Part shown: positions 30,516-41,238 of the stretch, piece after piece
Layout: the number at the start of each line of letters is the position of its first letter
Position numbering within the stretch: the first letter of the stretch is position 1
DNA from: Fermentimonas sp.
GTDB taxonomy: Bacteria > Bacteroidota > Bacteroidia > Bacteroidales > Dysgonomonadaceae
NCBI GenBank assembly: GCA_028709385.1
Contig: JAQVXD010000007.1
Location: 1-64,000, forward strand
Direction of reading: 5' to 3'
DNA length: 64,000 nt
Translations under genes and position numbers: made by a program
Notes under the pieces: model-generated
Database searches by the model: none
Told to the model about the DNA's origin: nothing
The model's input: only the letters and a program-made list of their open reading frames with translations

Positions 30516-30551
30516 AAATCACTCAGCGATAGCAACTCGCTGAGTGATTTA
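30516..30551 (-). terminator. Terminator downstream of the serpin gene
   Basis: aaatcactcagcga-tagcaac-tcgctgagtgattt with a T tract on the minus strand. Confidence 0.8.
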
Positions 30552-30588
30552 CCTTTTATGTATAATATTTATAAAACTGAGTCTAATT

Positions 30589-31848
30589 TTAGTCGAAATC
30601 CTTCACTGCACCCATAAATAAAATCGAACCAGTAGAATTTTCCTGAATTATATATATAAATGGTTTGTTAGCGTTAAATGTTACAGTTTTGCCCGGTTGA
30701 TAGGAGGTCACTTCAACACCTATTACCGTAACCGCTGCAGCTTCTGTCCCAACTTCATCTGTACTTATATAAGTAAACTGCTTAACAAATGATATAAATG
30801 CATCAACATCTGACATTCGTGAGAAGTCTGCACTTTCTGGATCAAAGGCAATACCCATTCCCATATTTATAAGGGCATCATTAAGCTGCCTGCTATACTC
30901 CGTCTTGAATTTTGGCAGAAAAAGATCAACCTCCCTGCTTCGTAAACCTGATTTTAATTTACTCCAGGAGTCACTGTTTTGCAAATCCGATGTAATGTCG
31001 GCAATTTTCTTGCCCTCTTTGGGCAGCAGAACAAGCATACTGAACGCCTGGTTTCCGTATGGCATTTCAACAATTTGCATCAATTGATTTTCGTTATAAT
31101 TGAAATTAGATTTCTGATGCATCATATCTACACTCTTCAACTCTCCGTTTTCATAGTAAAAAGGCTTACCGGACGTGTTTTTCGGATCGAATTCTGATGT
31201 CCAGATTCCTTTAAAATATAATGCATTCATAAGATACATCAATGCCATTGGGTTTGTTTTATCAAGAACATGATTTATAAGATTGTTTGTATTATCAGCC
31301 GCCCACTGATTCATACGTTTCACGGTGTTGACATCAGTAAAATCCACCGACTCAACAGTAGAATTAAAATACTCTTGGTTCAAACTGATAAAATCTTTCT
31401 TAATCTCCACATTCTTATTAGTCCATATTGAGTTAGCTATAGCCAGTTTAGTGGAAGGGTCTGTTTTAAGAAGCGCTTCCCTCAACTTCTTATAGTACTC
31501 GTTAACTTCCTGGTCAGTATATCCTTCAAGTCTTAAAACCTTCTGCATTGCAGCTTTCGTTTCACCATCGGCGCCGTTCCATGTCATTGCCAGTGCCATA
31601 CTCAGACTCAGAGGTGAAACCATAAAATTCTCATCCAGATCGGCTGCTTCTTCGTTAAATACATTTGCAAAAAATTCAAAGGCAAACTGCTGGTCCGACT
31701 TCACCATTTCTGTTTCAGATGAACGCAATTCAATCTTTATTGGGTCAGGCAGATCTTTATTGATTTCACTGTTGCTTTTTTCACAGGATGCAATTAATAA
31801 CAGAGTTGTAAAAGCAAGAAAAACGAGGGTGCTAAATTTTGATTTCAT
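30589..31848 (-). CDS. Serpin family serine protease inhibitor, lipoprotein
   Basis: LLIASCEKSN lipobox; VSPLSLSMALAMTWNGADGETKAAMQKVL; hinge TDEVGTEAAAVTVIGVEVTS; NKPFIYIIQENSTGSILFMGAV. Confidence 0.94.
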   Translation of the reverse strand: MKSKFSTLVFLAFTTLLLIASCEKSNSEINKDLPDPIKIELRSSETEMVKSDQQFAFEFFANVFNEEAADLDENFMVSPLSLSMALAMTWNGADGETKAAMQKVLRLEGYTDQEVNEYYKKLREALLKTDPSTKLAIANSIWTNKNVEIKKDFISLNQEYFNSTVESVDFTDVNTVKRMNQWAADNTNNLINHVLDKTNPMALMYLMNALYFKGIWTSEFDPKNTSGKPFYYENGELKSVDMMHQKSNFNYNENQLMQIVEMPYGNQAFSMLVLLPKEGKKIADITSDLQNSDSWSKLKSGLRSREVDLFLPKFKTEYSRQLNDALINMGMGIAFDPESADFSRMSDVDAFISFVKQFTYISTDEVGTEAAAVTVIGVEVTSYQPGKTVTFNANKPFIYIIQENSTGSILFMGAVKDFD

Positions 31849-32201
31849 AAGTTAGAGGTTATCTTTTTTATAACGAATATACTTTTACCAATATTAGTTA
31901 GATGTTTTAAAAGGCAATTTGTTGCATCCGACAAGATATTTAACAATTACAGGCTGCAATTAAATGTATATTAAATTCTATTTTAGTACTAAGCAGATTC
32001 TAATCAACTTTAGAAGTTTGTTAGCAGTTGGTAGGTTTTTAATACATACTAAGCAGGTATATTTTGTTGAGAATTCAGTTTACAAACAGTCTAAGTGCAG
32101 GCAGGACTATGTTTTTTGTTAACATAGTGTTTTGACAAAAAAAATGATTAATTTTGTACTTCAAATCCACACTTAGATTCACTTTTTTAAATTTTGCTGT
32201 A

Positions 32202-34100
32202 ATGAGAAAATGGCGCATTGAAGATTCAGAGGAACTTTACAACATAAATGGCTGGGGAAACGGTTATTTCTCGATTAATGATAAGGGAAATGTTCAGGTA
32301 ACACCAACAAAACAGGAAGAGTTGAGTGTTGATCTTAATGATCTTATGCGTGAGCTGTATTTAAGAGATGTAGTTGCACCTGTTTTAATTCGCTTCCCTG
32401 AGATTCTTGATAATCGTATCGAGAAAATATCACAGAGCTTTGCCAAAGCCTCTAAAGAGTATGATTATAAGGCAAAGAATCATATCATATACCCCATCAA
32501 GGTAAATCAGATGCGTCAGGTGGTGGAGGAGATTGTTTCAAGCGGAAAACGGTTCAATATTGGTCTTGAGGCAGGCTCAAAACCAGAACTTCATGCTGTT
32601 CTTGCTACTAATACCGACAACAACTCACTTATAATCTGCAACGGTTATAAAGATGAAAGTTATATTGAACTTGCTTTGCTTGCACAAAAGATGGGTAAGC
32701 AGGTTTTTCTTGTGATCGAGAAACAAAATGAACTGGAACTGATCATTCAGATAGCTAAAAGACTAAAAGTAAAGCCTAATATAGGTGTCAGAGTAAAACT
32801 TTCGAGCTCCGGCAGCGGCAAGTGGGAAGATTCGGGCGGTGATGCAAGTAAATTCGGATTAAATTCAAGTGAACTTTTAGAGGCACTTGAGGTTTTGAAG
32901 AAGAATAATATGGGCGACTGTTTTCGTTTGATTCATTTCCATATTGGCAGCCAGATCACTAAGATAAGGAAAATTAAAACTGCACTTCGTGAGGCTGCAC
33001 AGTTTTACGTACAGCTGCACGCATTAGGTTTCAATATTGAGTTTGTTGACATAGGCGGCGGTCTCGGCGTTGACTACGACGGTACTCGCTCCTCATTTAC
33101 AGAAAACAGCATCAACTACTCTATTCAGGAGTATGTTAACGACTCTGTATCTACCTTTGTGGATGCTGCAAATAAAAATGAACTTCCTCATCCTAATATA
33201 ATTACTGAATCAGGACGTGCATTAACTGCGCATCATTCTGTACTTATTTTTGAGGTTCTGGAAACCACAACACTTCCTGAATGGCCTGAGGAAAAAGATA
33301 TACAGGAAGATGATCATGAACTGGTTAAGGAGCTTTACAAGATTTGGGACACGCTAACTCAGCCACGAATGCTGGAAGCATGGCATGATTCGCAGCAGAT
33401 CAGAGACGAGTCGATGGACCTTTTCAGTCTGGGTATGCTCGACTTAAAAACCAGGGCTCAGGTGGAGCAGCTATACTACTCTATTGCACGTGAAATCAGT
33501 ATCACCAGCAACAGGGCAAAACATGCACCACAGGAACTGCGTGAGTTATCAAAACTCCTAGGAGATAAATACTTTTGTAATTTCTCTCTGTTTCAGTCGC
33601 TTCCCGACTCATGGGGTATTGACCAGGTGTTCCCGATTATTCCTATACACCGACTTGATGAGAAGCCCGACAGAACAGCCACTTTGCAGGATATAACTTG
33701 TGACTCTGACGGAAATATTTCGAATTTTGCCTCTCAGGATGGTTTTCGTTCTTCACTTCTTCCCGTTCATTCACTCAAGAAAAATGAGCCTTATTATTTA
33801 GGTGTATTTCTTGTGGGTGCATATCAGGAAATTTTGGGAGATCTGCACAATCTTTTTGGAGACACCAATGTAGTTCATGTATCTACAGGTGAAAACGGAT
33901 ATCAGATTGATCAGGTAATTGATGGCGAATCGGTGGCGGATGTGCTTGAGTACGTACAATATAATCCTAAGAAGTTGGTGCGTACCGTTGAGACATGGGT
34001 AATGAGTTCTGTGAAACAGGGGAAAATATCTGTTGAAGAGGGTAAGGAGTTTCTGTCGAATTACCGCTCAGGATTATACGGATATACCTATCTGGAGTGA
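32202..34100 (+). CDS. speA: Biosynthetic arginine decarboxylase
   Basis: MRKWRIEDSEELYNINGWGNGYFSINDKGNVQVTP; HIIYPIKVNQMRQVVEEI; DIGGGLGVDYDG. The 32154 extension looks spurious. Confidence 0.96.
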   Translation: MRKWRIEDSEELYNINGWGNGYFSINDKGNVQVTPTKQEELSVDLNDLMRELYLRDVVAPVLIRFPEILDNRIEKISQSFAKASKEYDYKAKNHIIYPIKVNQMRQVVEEIVSSGKRFNIGLEAGSKPELHAVLATNTDNNSLIICNGYKDESYIELALLAQKMGKQVFLVIEKQNELELIIQIAKRLKVKPNIGVRVKLSSSGSGKWEDSGGDASKFGLNSSELLEALEVLKKNNMGDCFRLIHFHIGSQITKIRKIKTALREAAQFYVQLHALGFNIEFVDIGGGLGVDYDGTRSSFTENSINYSIQEYVNDSVSTFVDAANKNELPHPNIITESGRALTAHHSVLIFEVLETTTLPEWPEEKDIQEDDHELVKELYKIWDTLTQPRMLEAWHDSQQIRDESMDLFSLGMLDLKTRAQVEQLYYSIAREISITSNRAKHAPQELRELSKLLGDKYFCNFSLFQSLPDSWGIDQVFPIIPIHRLDEKPDRTATLQDITCDSDGNISNFASQDGFRSSLLPVHSLKKNEPYYLGVFLVGAYQEILGDLHNLFGDTNVVHVSTGENGYQIDQVIDGESVADVLEYVQYNPKKLVRTVETWVMSSVKQGKISVEEGKEFLSNYRSGLYGYTYLE

Positions 34101-34993
34101 CCATTCTTGCTGTCATCCAACACACAATCCTCACCCGGCAACTCAAACTCAATTGTGCAGTGATGGGCGTCTATTTTAAAAAGAGATTCCCTTATTTTGT
34201 CCTTTAATAATTGCTGGTCTGACATACTCAACTCATTTTTGAGCACCACGTGGAAGGTGAGTACGTTATACTCACCATCTACTGACCATGCATGCATATC
34301 GTGCACAGAACATACTTCACTGAAACCGAGAATCATATCTTCAACACTTGTCAGATTTAGCTTTGAGGGACTCCCCTGCAATATAATACGCAGACTTTCG
34401 CGAATGTTGCGGTAAACATTTACCAATATAAAAATTGCAATAGCAATAGATAAAATAGGGTCAATTATTGGGGCATCGACAAAATACATAACTCCTGCAC
34501 CAATAAGTACTGCCACCCAACCTAAAACATCTTCCAGCATATGCAGTGAAACAACCTTCTCGTTTATTGAACTGCCTTTGCGCAGCCTGAACAAAGCAAT
34601 GCTGTTTACTATAACACCCAGAACAGCCAGTAAAAGCATACCTTTAACATCCGGCTGCTGAGGATTAAAAAGTCGGGGTATGGAATTAATGAGTATCACT
34701 ACACTACCCACCAAAAGAATTACAGAATTGATTACAGCACCTAAAAGTGAGAAACGTTTATAACCGTATGTGAAATCCTGTGTGCGAGGTTTTTTAGAAA
34801 CTTTCTGAAAGTACCATGAAAGTCCCAGAGTAATACTGTCACCCAAATCATGAACAGCATCCGAAAGTATTGCCATACTGTTGGTTAACACTCCACCGAT
34901 AAATTCGATAATTGTGAAAGCGAGATTCAGTAAGAAAGCAGTTTTGATGTTTTTTACATCATTATTGCCATGATTATGATTGTGTGCATTCAT
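34088..34993 (-). CDS. Cation diffusion facilitator family transporter (CzcD-like)
   Basis: KTAFLLNLAFTIIEFIGGVLTNSMAILSDAVHDLGDSITLGLSWYF; HDMHAWSVDGEYNVLTFHVVL. Confidence 0.95.
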   Translation of the reverse strand: MNAHNHNHGNNDVKNIKTAFLLNLAFTIIEFIGGVLTNSMAILSDAVHDLGDSITLGLSWYFQKVSKKPRTQDFTYGYKRFSLLGAVINSVILLVGSVVILINSIPRLFNPQQPDVKGMLLLAVLGVIVNSIALFRLRKGSSINEKVVSLHMLEDVLGWVAVLIGAGVMYFVDAPIIDPILSIAIAIFILVNVYRNIRESLRIILQGSPSKLNLTSVEDMILGFSEVCSVHDMHAWSVDGEYNVLTFHVVLKNELSMSDQQLLKDKIRESLFKIDAHHCTIEFELPGEDCVLDDSKNGHSR

Positions 34994-35106
34994 AAAATGT
35001 ATGTGATATAGATAATAACATTAAGAGAAAAAGAAAGTTCAGTACTGTTATATAAGTCATTATTATGTATATTTGTTATGATAAACCCAATTTATAAACA
35101 TGAGAC

Positions 35107-37245
35107 ATGAAACAATTTTATTTAATAATTATCACAGGTGTGATATTAATCACTGCCTGTAACACTAAAAAAGAAGAAGTGAAAATATTAAAACAATCTG
35201 ATTTTCCTGCACCGCCAATTGCAGAAGTAAACCCCGATACATTCGTGAATTTCGGTCAGCAGCGTATTGATAACTATTACTGGCTTAAAGACAAGAACAT
35301 TCCAAAAGTGATTGATTATCTGAACGCTGAAAATGCTTATACCGAGACTGTAATGGAGTCTACTAAAGAGCTGCAACAGACTATATATGATGAGATTTTA
35401 GGCAGAATAAAGGAAGATGATGAAAGTTATCCTTCATACAGAAACGGATACTGGTATTACAGTCGCACCGAAAAAGGCAAACAATATCGAACATATTTGC
35501 GTCGTAAGGGTTCATTAGATGCAGAAGAAGAGATTATTTTTGATCTTAATAAGATGGCGGAAGGAACCCCTGCTTTTATTTTTGCCGGTTATTCTGTAAG
35601 TCCGGATAATAGTAAAGTGGCATATCTGTTCAACGAAACCGGTTCTTACGCTGAATATGTGATGAAGATAAAAGATCTGAATACAGATGAGGAGATAGGT
35701 TACACGGTAATAGGTGCGACTTCAATGACTTGGGCAAATGATAATCACACTTTATTTTATGGAGTAATTGATCAGACTCTGCGTCCATATCAGATTCATC
35801 GAAAGGCTCTTGATGAATCTCAAAGTACATTAATATACGAAGAAAAAGACCCTAAATTCAGGACCTATGTTTCGGGCAGCAAAACTAAAGATTACATTTT
35901 TATCGGCAGCTCCAGTTCTACTACATCGGAAGAAAGATATATCTCTGCAGACAGGCCTATGGATGAATTTAAGCTTTTCTTACCACGGGTAAAGGATGTG
36001 GAATATTCAGTCTTTCCACATAAAGAGAAATTCTTTGTAATTTATAAAGACCGTGATAATCTTAACTCAATGATTTATGAAGTGCCGCTTACAGGGTATG
36101 AAAACAGGTCGGCCTGGAAAATAGTCTTGCCTCATAATAATGAAGTAAGAATTGAGGGTATCGATATTCTGAAGGATTACGTTTCGGTGGAACTGCGTAA
36201 AAACGGACTTACGGAGATTCAGTTGATGCCTGTAAACGGTGGTGAGGTAAATACTATCGCTTTCCCCGAGCCTGTTTATTCAGCATCATTGGGAGGAAAT
36301 CCCGAATATAACGCCACTACAATAAGATACACATACACTTCACTTAATCGTCCTACTACTCTTTATGAGTATGATATTAAGACGGGTGAATCTCTAAAGC
36401 TAAAGGAACAGGAGGTTCCCTCAGGTTTTAATCCTGATGATTATACAGTGGAAAGACTTTGGGCAACAGCGCCGGACGGTGTTCAGGTTCCTATGGCATT
36501 GGTGTATAAGAATGGATTGAAAAAGGATGGAAGCAATCCTGCATTAATATATTCTTATGGAAGCTATGGATACAGTAGCGACGTAAATTTCAGCGCAAGC
36601 ATATACAGCCTTATTGATCGTGGATTTGTTTACGCAATTGCGCAGATACGCGGCGGTAGTGATCTTGGTGAACAGTGGTATGAAGATGGTAAATTACTGA
36701 ATAAGAAAAACACTTTTACCGACTTCATAGCATGCAGCGAGAAGCTTATTAACGACGGATACACTTCTTCTGATAAACTTGCCGCAATGGGTGGCAGTGC
36801 AGGGGGCTTGCTTATGGGTGCAGTAAGTAATATGAGACCGGATCTTTATCAAACAATTGTGTCGCAAGTTCCGTTTGTGGATGTAATAAATACTATGCTG
36901 GATGATACTCTGCCTCTTACCACAGGTGAATATGAGGAGTGGGGAAATCCAAATGAAGAGGAGTATTATAACTACATCCTGTCCTACTCTCCGTATGATA
37001 ATATCACTGCTCAGGATTATCCGAATATTCTTGTGACAGGTGGAATAAACGATTCTCAGGTACTTTTTCATGAACCTGCAAAGTATACTGCTAAACTAAG
37101 GTCGATGAAAACAGATAATAATATCCTGTTGCTAAAAATGAATATGGAGTCGGGGCACGGCGGAGCAACAGGTCGTTACGAAGGTATAAAAGACACTGCT
37201 TTTGATTTTGCATTTATTCTTAACCGGGTTGGTATTGATAAATAA
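35107..37245 (+). CDS. S9 family peptidase (oligopeptidase B-like), lipoprotein signal
   Basis: LITACNTKKE lipobox; GGSAGGLLMGAVSNMRPDLY catalytic Ser; SGHGGATGRYE catalytic His. Confidence 0.94.
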   Translation: MKQFYLIIITGVILITACNTKKEEVKILKQSDFPAPPIAEVNPDTFVNFGQQRIDNYYWLKDKNIPKVIDYLNAENAYTETVMESTKELQQTIYDEILGRIKEDDESYPSYRNGYWYYSRTEKGKQYRTYLRRKGSLDAEEEIIFDLNKMAEGTPAFIFAGYSVSPDNSKVAYLFNETGSYAEYVMKIKDLNTDEEIGYTVIGATSMTWANDNHTLFYGVIDQTLRPYQIHRKALDESQSTLIYEEKDPKFRTYVSGSKTKDYIFIGSSSSTTSEERYISADRPMDEFKLFLPRVKDVEYSVFPHKEKFFVIYKDRDNLNSMIYEVPLTGYENRSAWKIVLPHNNEVRIEGIDILKDYVSVELRKNGLTEIQLMPVNGGEVNTIAFPEPVYSASLGGNPEYNATTIRYTYTSLNRPTTLYEYDIKTGESLKLKEQEVPSGFNPDDYTVERLWATAPDGVQVPMALVYKNGLKKDGSNPALIYSYGSYGYSSDVNFSASIYSLIDRGFVYAIAQIRGGSDLGEQWYEDGKLLNKKNTFTDFIACSEKLINDGYTSSDKLAAMGGSAGGLLMGAVSNMRPDLYQTIVSQVPFVDVINTMLDDTLPLTTGEYEEWGNPNEEEYYNYILSYSPYDNITAQDYPNILVTGGINDSQVLFHEPAKYTAKLRSMKTDNNILLLKMNMESGHGGATGRYEGIKDTAFDFAFILNRVGIDK

Positions 37246-37251
37246 GTAAGC

Positions 37252-38577
37252 ATGAACAAACTGGAACTACACTGGAAGATCTTAATAGGAATGGGTGCCG
37301 GTATCTTGTTCGGCTTTCTGATGAGCTCTTTCAGTTGGGGTTATGAGTTTGTGTTAAACTGGATTGCTCCTTTTGGAACAATATTTATCCGACTGTTAAG
37401 GTTAATTGCTATTCCCTTAATTTTGGTTTCTCTAATTAAAGGTGTTTCTGACCTGAAGGATATTTCTGCGTTCAAGAATATCGGGCTGCGTACTATAGTA
37501 ATATATATAGTTACTACCTGTCTGGCAATCACCATAGGTCTTATATTGGTAAATATTATAAAACCGGGGAAGGGACTTTCGGAGGAAACAATTCAGGAGT
37601 TGACAGAAACTTATGCCGGAGACAGTACTATCACAACTAACATAGAGCAGGCAGAGCATCAGGAATCGGGTAAACCTCTTGACTTTTTAGTGGATATCGT
37701 TCCTGATAACATTTTTGGTGCCATGAGCAATAATCAGCTAATGCTTCAGGTAATATTCTTTGCTATATTATTCGGGATCAGTATGCTTATGATAGACCCC
37801 GAGAAATCCAAGCCTCTGGCAAAGCTTTTTGACTCGCTTAATCATGTGATTCTGAAAATGGTTAATATCATCATGATGATAGCTCCATATGCAGTTTTTG
37901 CCCTATTGGCTCAGATTATTGTAAGTTCAAATGATTCGGAGATTCTGCTGAAGTTGCTCAATTATGTGATAACGGTACTTTTGGGACTGCTAATAATGAT
38001 CGGGGTTTACCTCATCATACTTTATCTGTTTACGGGAAGAAAACCACGCTGGTTTATTAAAGGTATTGCACCTGCCCAACTTCTGGCATTTTCCACAAGT
38101 TCAAGTGCAGCTACTCTTCCGGTTACAATGGAAAGAGTGACTAATAAACTGGGTGTTGACCATGAAGTGTCAAGCTTTGTACTGCCGGTGGGTGCAACAA
38201 TTAATATGGACGGAACAAGTCTGTACCAGGCAGTTGCCGCGGTATTTATTGCACAGGCACTTCATATTCCACTTGATTTTATGGATCAGTTAACAATAGT
38301 CCTTACTGCTCTGCTGGCCTCAATCGGTTCAGCTGCAGTACCTGGTGCAGGTATGATAATGCTGGTTATTGTATTGGAATCTATTGGTATCCCTGCTGAT
38401 AAAATGGCGATAGGACTGGCATTAATATTTGCTGTGGATCGTCCGCTTGATATGTGCAGAACTGTGGTTAATATCACAGGTGATTCTATGGTTTCAGTTA
38501 TAGTTGCTAATTCCCTCGGGAAAATACATGATCCGGAAAAAGGATCAGAGCATGATAATAAATATGTTTCTGAATAG
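37252..38577 (+). CDS. Dicarboxylate/amino acid:cation symporter
   Basis: AFSTSSSAATLPVTMERVTNKLGVDHEVSSFVLPVGATINMDGTSLYQAVAAVFIAQ. Confidence 0.96.
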   Translation: MNKLELHWKILIGMGAGILFGFLMSSFSWGYEFVLNWIAPFGTIFIRLLRLIAIPLILVSLIKGVSDLKDISAFKNIGLRTIVIYIVTTCLAITIGLILVNIIKPGKGLSEETIQELTETYAGDSTITTNIEQAEHQESGKPLDFLVDIVPDNIFGAMSNNQLMLQVIFFAILFGISMLMIDPEKSKPLAKLFDSLNHVILKMVNIIMMIAPYAVFALLAQIIVSSNDSEILLKLLNYVITVLLGLLIMIGVYLIILYLFTGRKPRWFIKGIAPAQLLAFSTSSSAATLPVTMERVTNKLGVDHEVSSFVLPVGATINMDGTSLYQAVAAVFIAQALHIPLDFMDQLTIVLTALLASIGSAAVPGAGMIMLVIVLESIGIPADKMAIGLALIFAVDRPLDMCRTVVNITGDSMVSVIVANSLGKIHDPEKGSEHDNKYVSE

Positions 38578-38584
38578 ATTAATT

Positions 38585-38932
38585 ATGATACAGTTAAAAC
38601 GTATATATGATCGCACAAGTGATGATGATGGTTGCAGAGTACTCATCGATCGTTTATGGCCGAGAGGTGTGTCTAAAGATAACGCTAAAATCGATTTATG
38701 GATGAAGGAAATTGCACCTTCAACAGAGTTAAGAAAATGGTTTCACCATGATCCTGATAAATGGACAGAGTTTCAACAACTTTACAAAGATGAGCTTTCA
38801 AATAAGAAGGATCTGATTGATCAGCTACTAAAGCTTGAGAAAGAGAACAGTAATTTAACGTTGATATACTCTGCAAAAGACAGGGAAAGAAATCAGGGAA
38901 TGGTATTAAAAGAGGTTTTACGCATTCAATAA
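38585..38932 (+). CDS. DUF488 family protein (YeaO-like)
   Basis: IQLKRIYDRTSDDDGCRVLIDRLWPRGVSKDNAKIDLWMKEIAPSTELRKWFHHDPDKW. Confidence 0.92.
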   Translation: MIQLKRIYDRTSDDDGCRVLIDRLWPRGVSKDNAKIDLWMKEIAPSTELRKWFHHDPDKWTEFQQLYKDELSNKKDLIDQLLKLEKENSNLTLIYSAKDRERNQGMVLKEVLRIQ

Positions 38933-38999
38933 CAGTAATGTAAGTTTGATTAGATATCTCTCTAACAGTTGATTACATATTTCTTTAGAATACTTGAAA

Positions 39000-41033
39000 A
39001 TGAATATATTAAAAACAGTAATTCTTATTATTACTTGTATTATAACGCTAAACTCCTTTTCTCAGGAAATAAATAGTGACAATGATTCAACAATACACCT
39101 GAACGAGGTGATTGTTAATGCTTATCAGATTAATACACGACAACATCAAGTACCCGGTGCCGTATCAGTTCTCTCTGGTGAAGAGATTCAAACTACCGAC
39201 GGGAACAATTTTCCCAATACACTCCACTCGATACCGGGTGTCTTTATGCATAGCGGAACGTATGCCACCAGTCGGGTTGTTATCAGGGGTGTGGGTAGTC
39301 GCACGCCATACAACACTAACAGGATAAAGTCGTACCTTAACGATATTCCTATAACTTCTTCTGATGGCATTTCAACACCTGAAGATATTGATCTGTTGGG
39401 AATAGGGAGAATCGAAGTAATAAAAGGTCCTGCTTCTGCTATTTATGGGTCAGGACTTGGTGGGAATATTAATTTTTATACTCCAAAATCACGCAGTAAA
39501 AGTGCTGAGGCTCTTATACAGTATGGAAGCTTTAACACTTTTAAATCAGCTGCAGCTGGTAATTACAATAGTGGTAATTTAAACCTGTGGGGCAATATAT
39601 CACATCTGAACAGTGATGGGTTTCGTGAAAACAACAGTTTTAAACGTACTTCTCTACTTTCTTCGGGAGAGTGGAAGCAGCAGGCCTACTCACTGGAATA
39701 TACTCTTATGCTGATTGATCTGAATGCACAGATACCCAGTTCAGTAGGCAAAACGATTTATGAAACGGATCCCGGTGCTGCTGCGGCCAACTGGAAGGCA
39801 GTTGAAGGGTATAAAGAGTATCAGCGAGCTATTGGAGGAGTTACACTAAATAACAGGTTGTCTGACAACTGGAATAATAAACTGAATGTTTTTGGAAGAT
39901 GGGCAGATAGTTATGAGCGGCGACCTTTCAATAATCTTGATGATGGCACTTCGGGGGGTGGAGTTCGTAATAGATTGACTTATCACAATATTTACTGGGA
40001 TGCACTTATCGGGCTTGAATGGGTTAAAGATATTTACAGATGGCAGATGGATCTGAATAATGAATTGATCAATAAAAACAGAGAGTCAAGAGATCATTAC
40101 AATTTGTTTGGGATGGTTTACTGGCGACCTGCTGCTGAATGGAATATTTCTCTTGGAGGTGCAGTTAATAAGGTTAATTATAAGCTTACAGATCAGTTTG
40201 TGGAAAACGGTGATCAATCGGGTGAGCGTAGTTTCCCTGTCATTTTCTCTCCCAGAATTGGTGTTAACTATGCACCATCTCAACTTTTGGCTTTATATGC
40301 ATCGGCCGGACATGGATTCTCGATGCCTTCACCCGAAGAGACACTTCTTCCTGAGGGTGACATAAATGAGAATCTGAAACCTGAGCAGGGGGTTCAGTAT
40401 GAACTTGGAATAAGACTTAATCTTTTTAACGGAGCTACATCAATAGAGACGTCTGTTTATAGGATAGATCTTACCAATCTGTTGGTTACAAAAAGGTTAA
40501 CAGAGGATATTTTTACCGGTATTAATGCAGGAAAGACAAAACATACAGGCTTTGAATTTGCTGTAAAGCAGAGGGTTTTCAGGTTACCAACATTCCCCGG
40601 CTCTCTAAATCTAAATGCCAATTATACCTGGTCGCACAATAAGTTTATCGACTTTACTGATAATGACATTGTATATGATGGGAATATGCTTCCCGGAATT
40701 CCTTCTCATATAGCACAGGCAAATTTGCAATGGGAACCAATTACACGGTTAATAATAGACTCTCAGCTTCAATACGTTGGAGAGCAGTATATCGATGACG
40801 CCAACACTATCATTAACGACAATTATTTACTTTTGAATCTTAAAGCATCATACAGTTTTCCGGTTACTAACAACAGCAGAATACAGCTTTTCGCAGGAAT
40901 AAATAATTTAACTGACACTCACTATTCACCAATGCTTACTGTAAATGCTGTGGCTTTTGGAAATGCTGAACCAAGGTATTATTACCCCGGTATGCCAAGA
41001 CACTTTTACTCAGGTATCAGACTGTATCTGTAA
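39000..41033 (+). CDS. TonB-dependent receptor (siderophore-receptor-like)
   Basis: HQVPGAVSVLSGEEIQ...FPNTLHSIPGVFMHSGTYATSRVVIRGVGSRTPY...GRIEVIKGPASAIYGSGLGGNINFYTPKS. Confidence 0.94.
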   Translation: MNILKTVILIITCIITLNSFSQEINSDNDSTIHLNEVIVNAYQINTRQHQVPGAVSVLSGEEIQTTDGNNFPNTLHSIPGVFMHSGTYATSRVVIRGVGSRTPYNTNRIKSYLNDIPITSSDGISTPEDIDLLGIGRIEVIKGPASAIYGSGLGGNINFYTPKSRSKSAEALIQYGSFNTFKSAAAGNYNSGNLNLWGNISHLNSDGFRENNSFKRTSLLSSGEWKQQAYSLEYTLMLIDLNAQIPSSVGKTIYETDPGAAAANWKAVEGYKEYQRAIGGVTLNNRLSDNWNNKLNVFGRWADSYERRPFNNLDDGTSGGGVRNRLTYHNIYWDALIGLEWVKDIYRWQMDLNNELINKNRESRDHYNLFGMVYWRPAAEWNISLGGAVNKVNYKLTDQFVENGDQSGERSFPVIFSPRIGVNYAPSQLLALYASAGHGFSMPSPEETLLPEGDINENLKPEQGVQYELGIRLNLFNGATSIETSVYRIDLTNLLVTKRLTEDIFTGINAGKTKHTGFEFAVKQRVFRLPTFPGSLNLNANYTWSHNKFIDFTDNDIVYDGNMLPGIPSHIAQANLQWEPITRLIIDSQLQYVGEQYIDDANTIINDNYLLLNLKASYSFPVTNNSRIQLFAGINNLTDTHYSPMLTVNAVAFGNAEPRYYYPGMPRHFYSGIRLYL

Positions 41034-41182
41034 TAATCTTCAAGGGTCTAATCTATTAAAAGTAACTTTAACAGTCAAATAACGAATATTTTGCTAACTT
41101 TGACACTGTTTTTGTTTCATTTTTACACAAAACGTTTGCTTATTATATTATAAAATATACTTTGTACTAAAACTGGTATATC

Positions 41183-41238
41183 AAAAAAAGCAGAGCAAGA
41201 CTTTAGTTCAAGGGTAATAAAGATAAGTGCTTTTTTTT
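41183..41238 (+). terminator. Terminator-like hairpin upstream of proABC
   Basis: aaaaaaagca...tgcttttttt, 10 bp stem with an internal cttta/taaag pairing and a T8 tract; 115 nt before the proA start. Confidence 0.55.

Noticed and set aside
30186-30588. Cobalamin riboswitch upstream of the B12-dependent RNR
   Set aside because: No B12-box-like sequence found on the minus strand between nrdJ and the serpin terminator.
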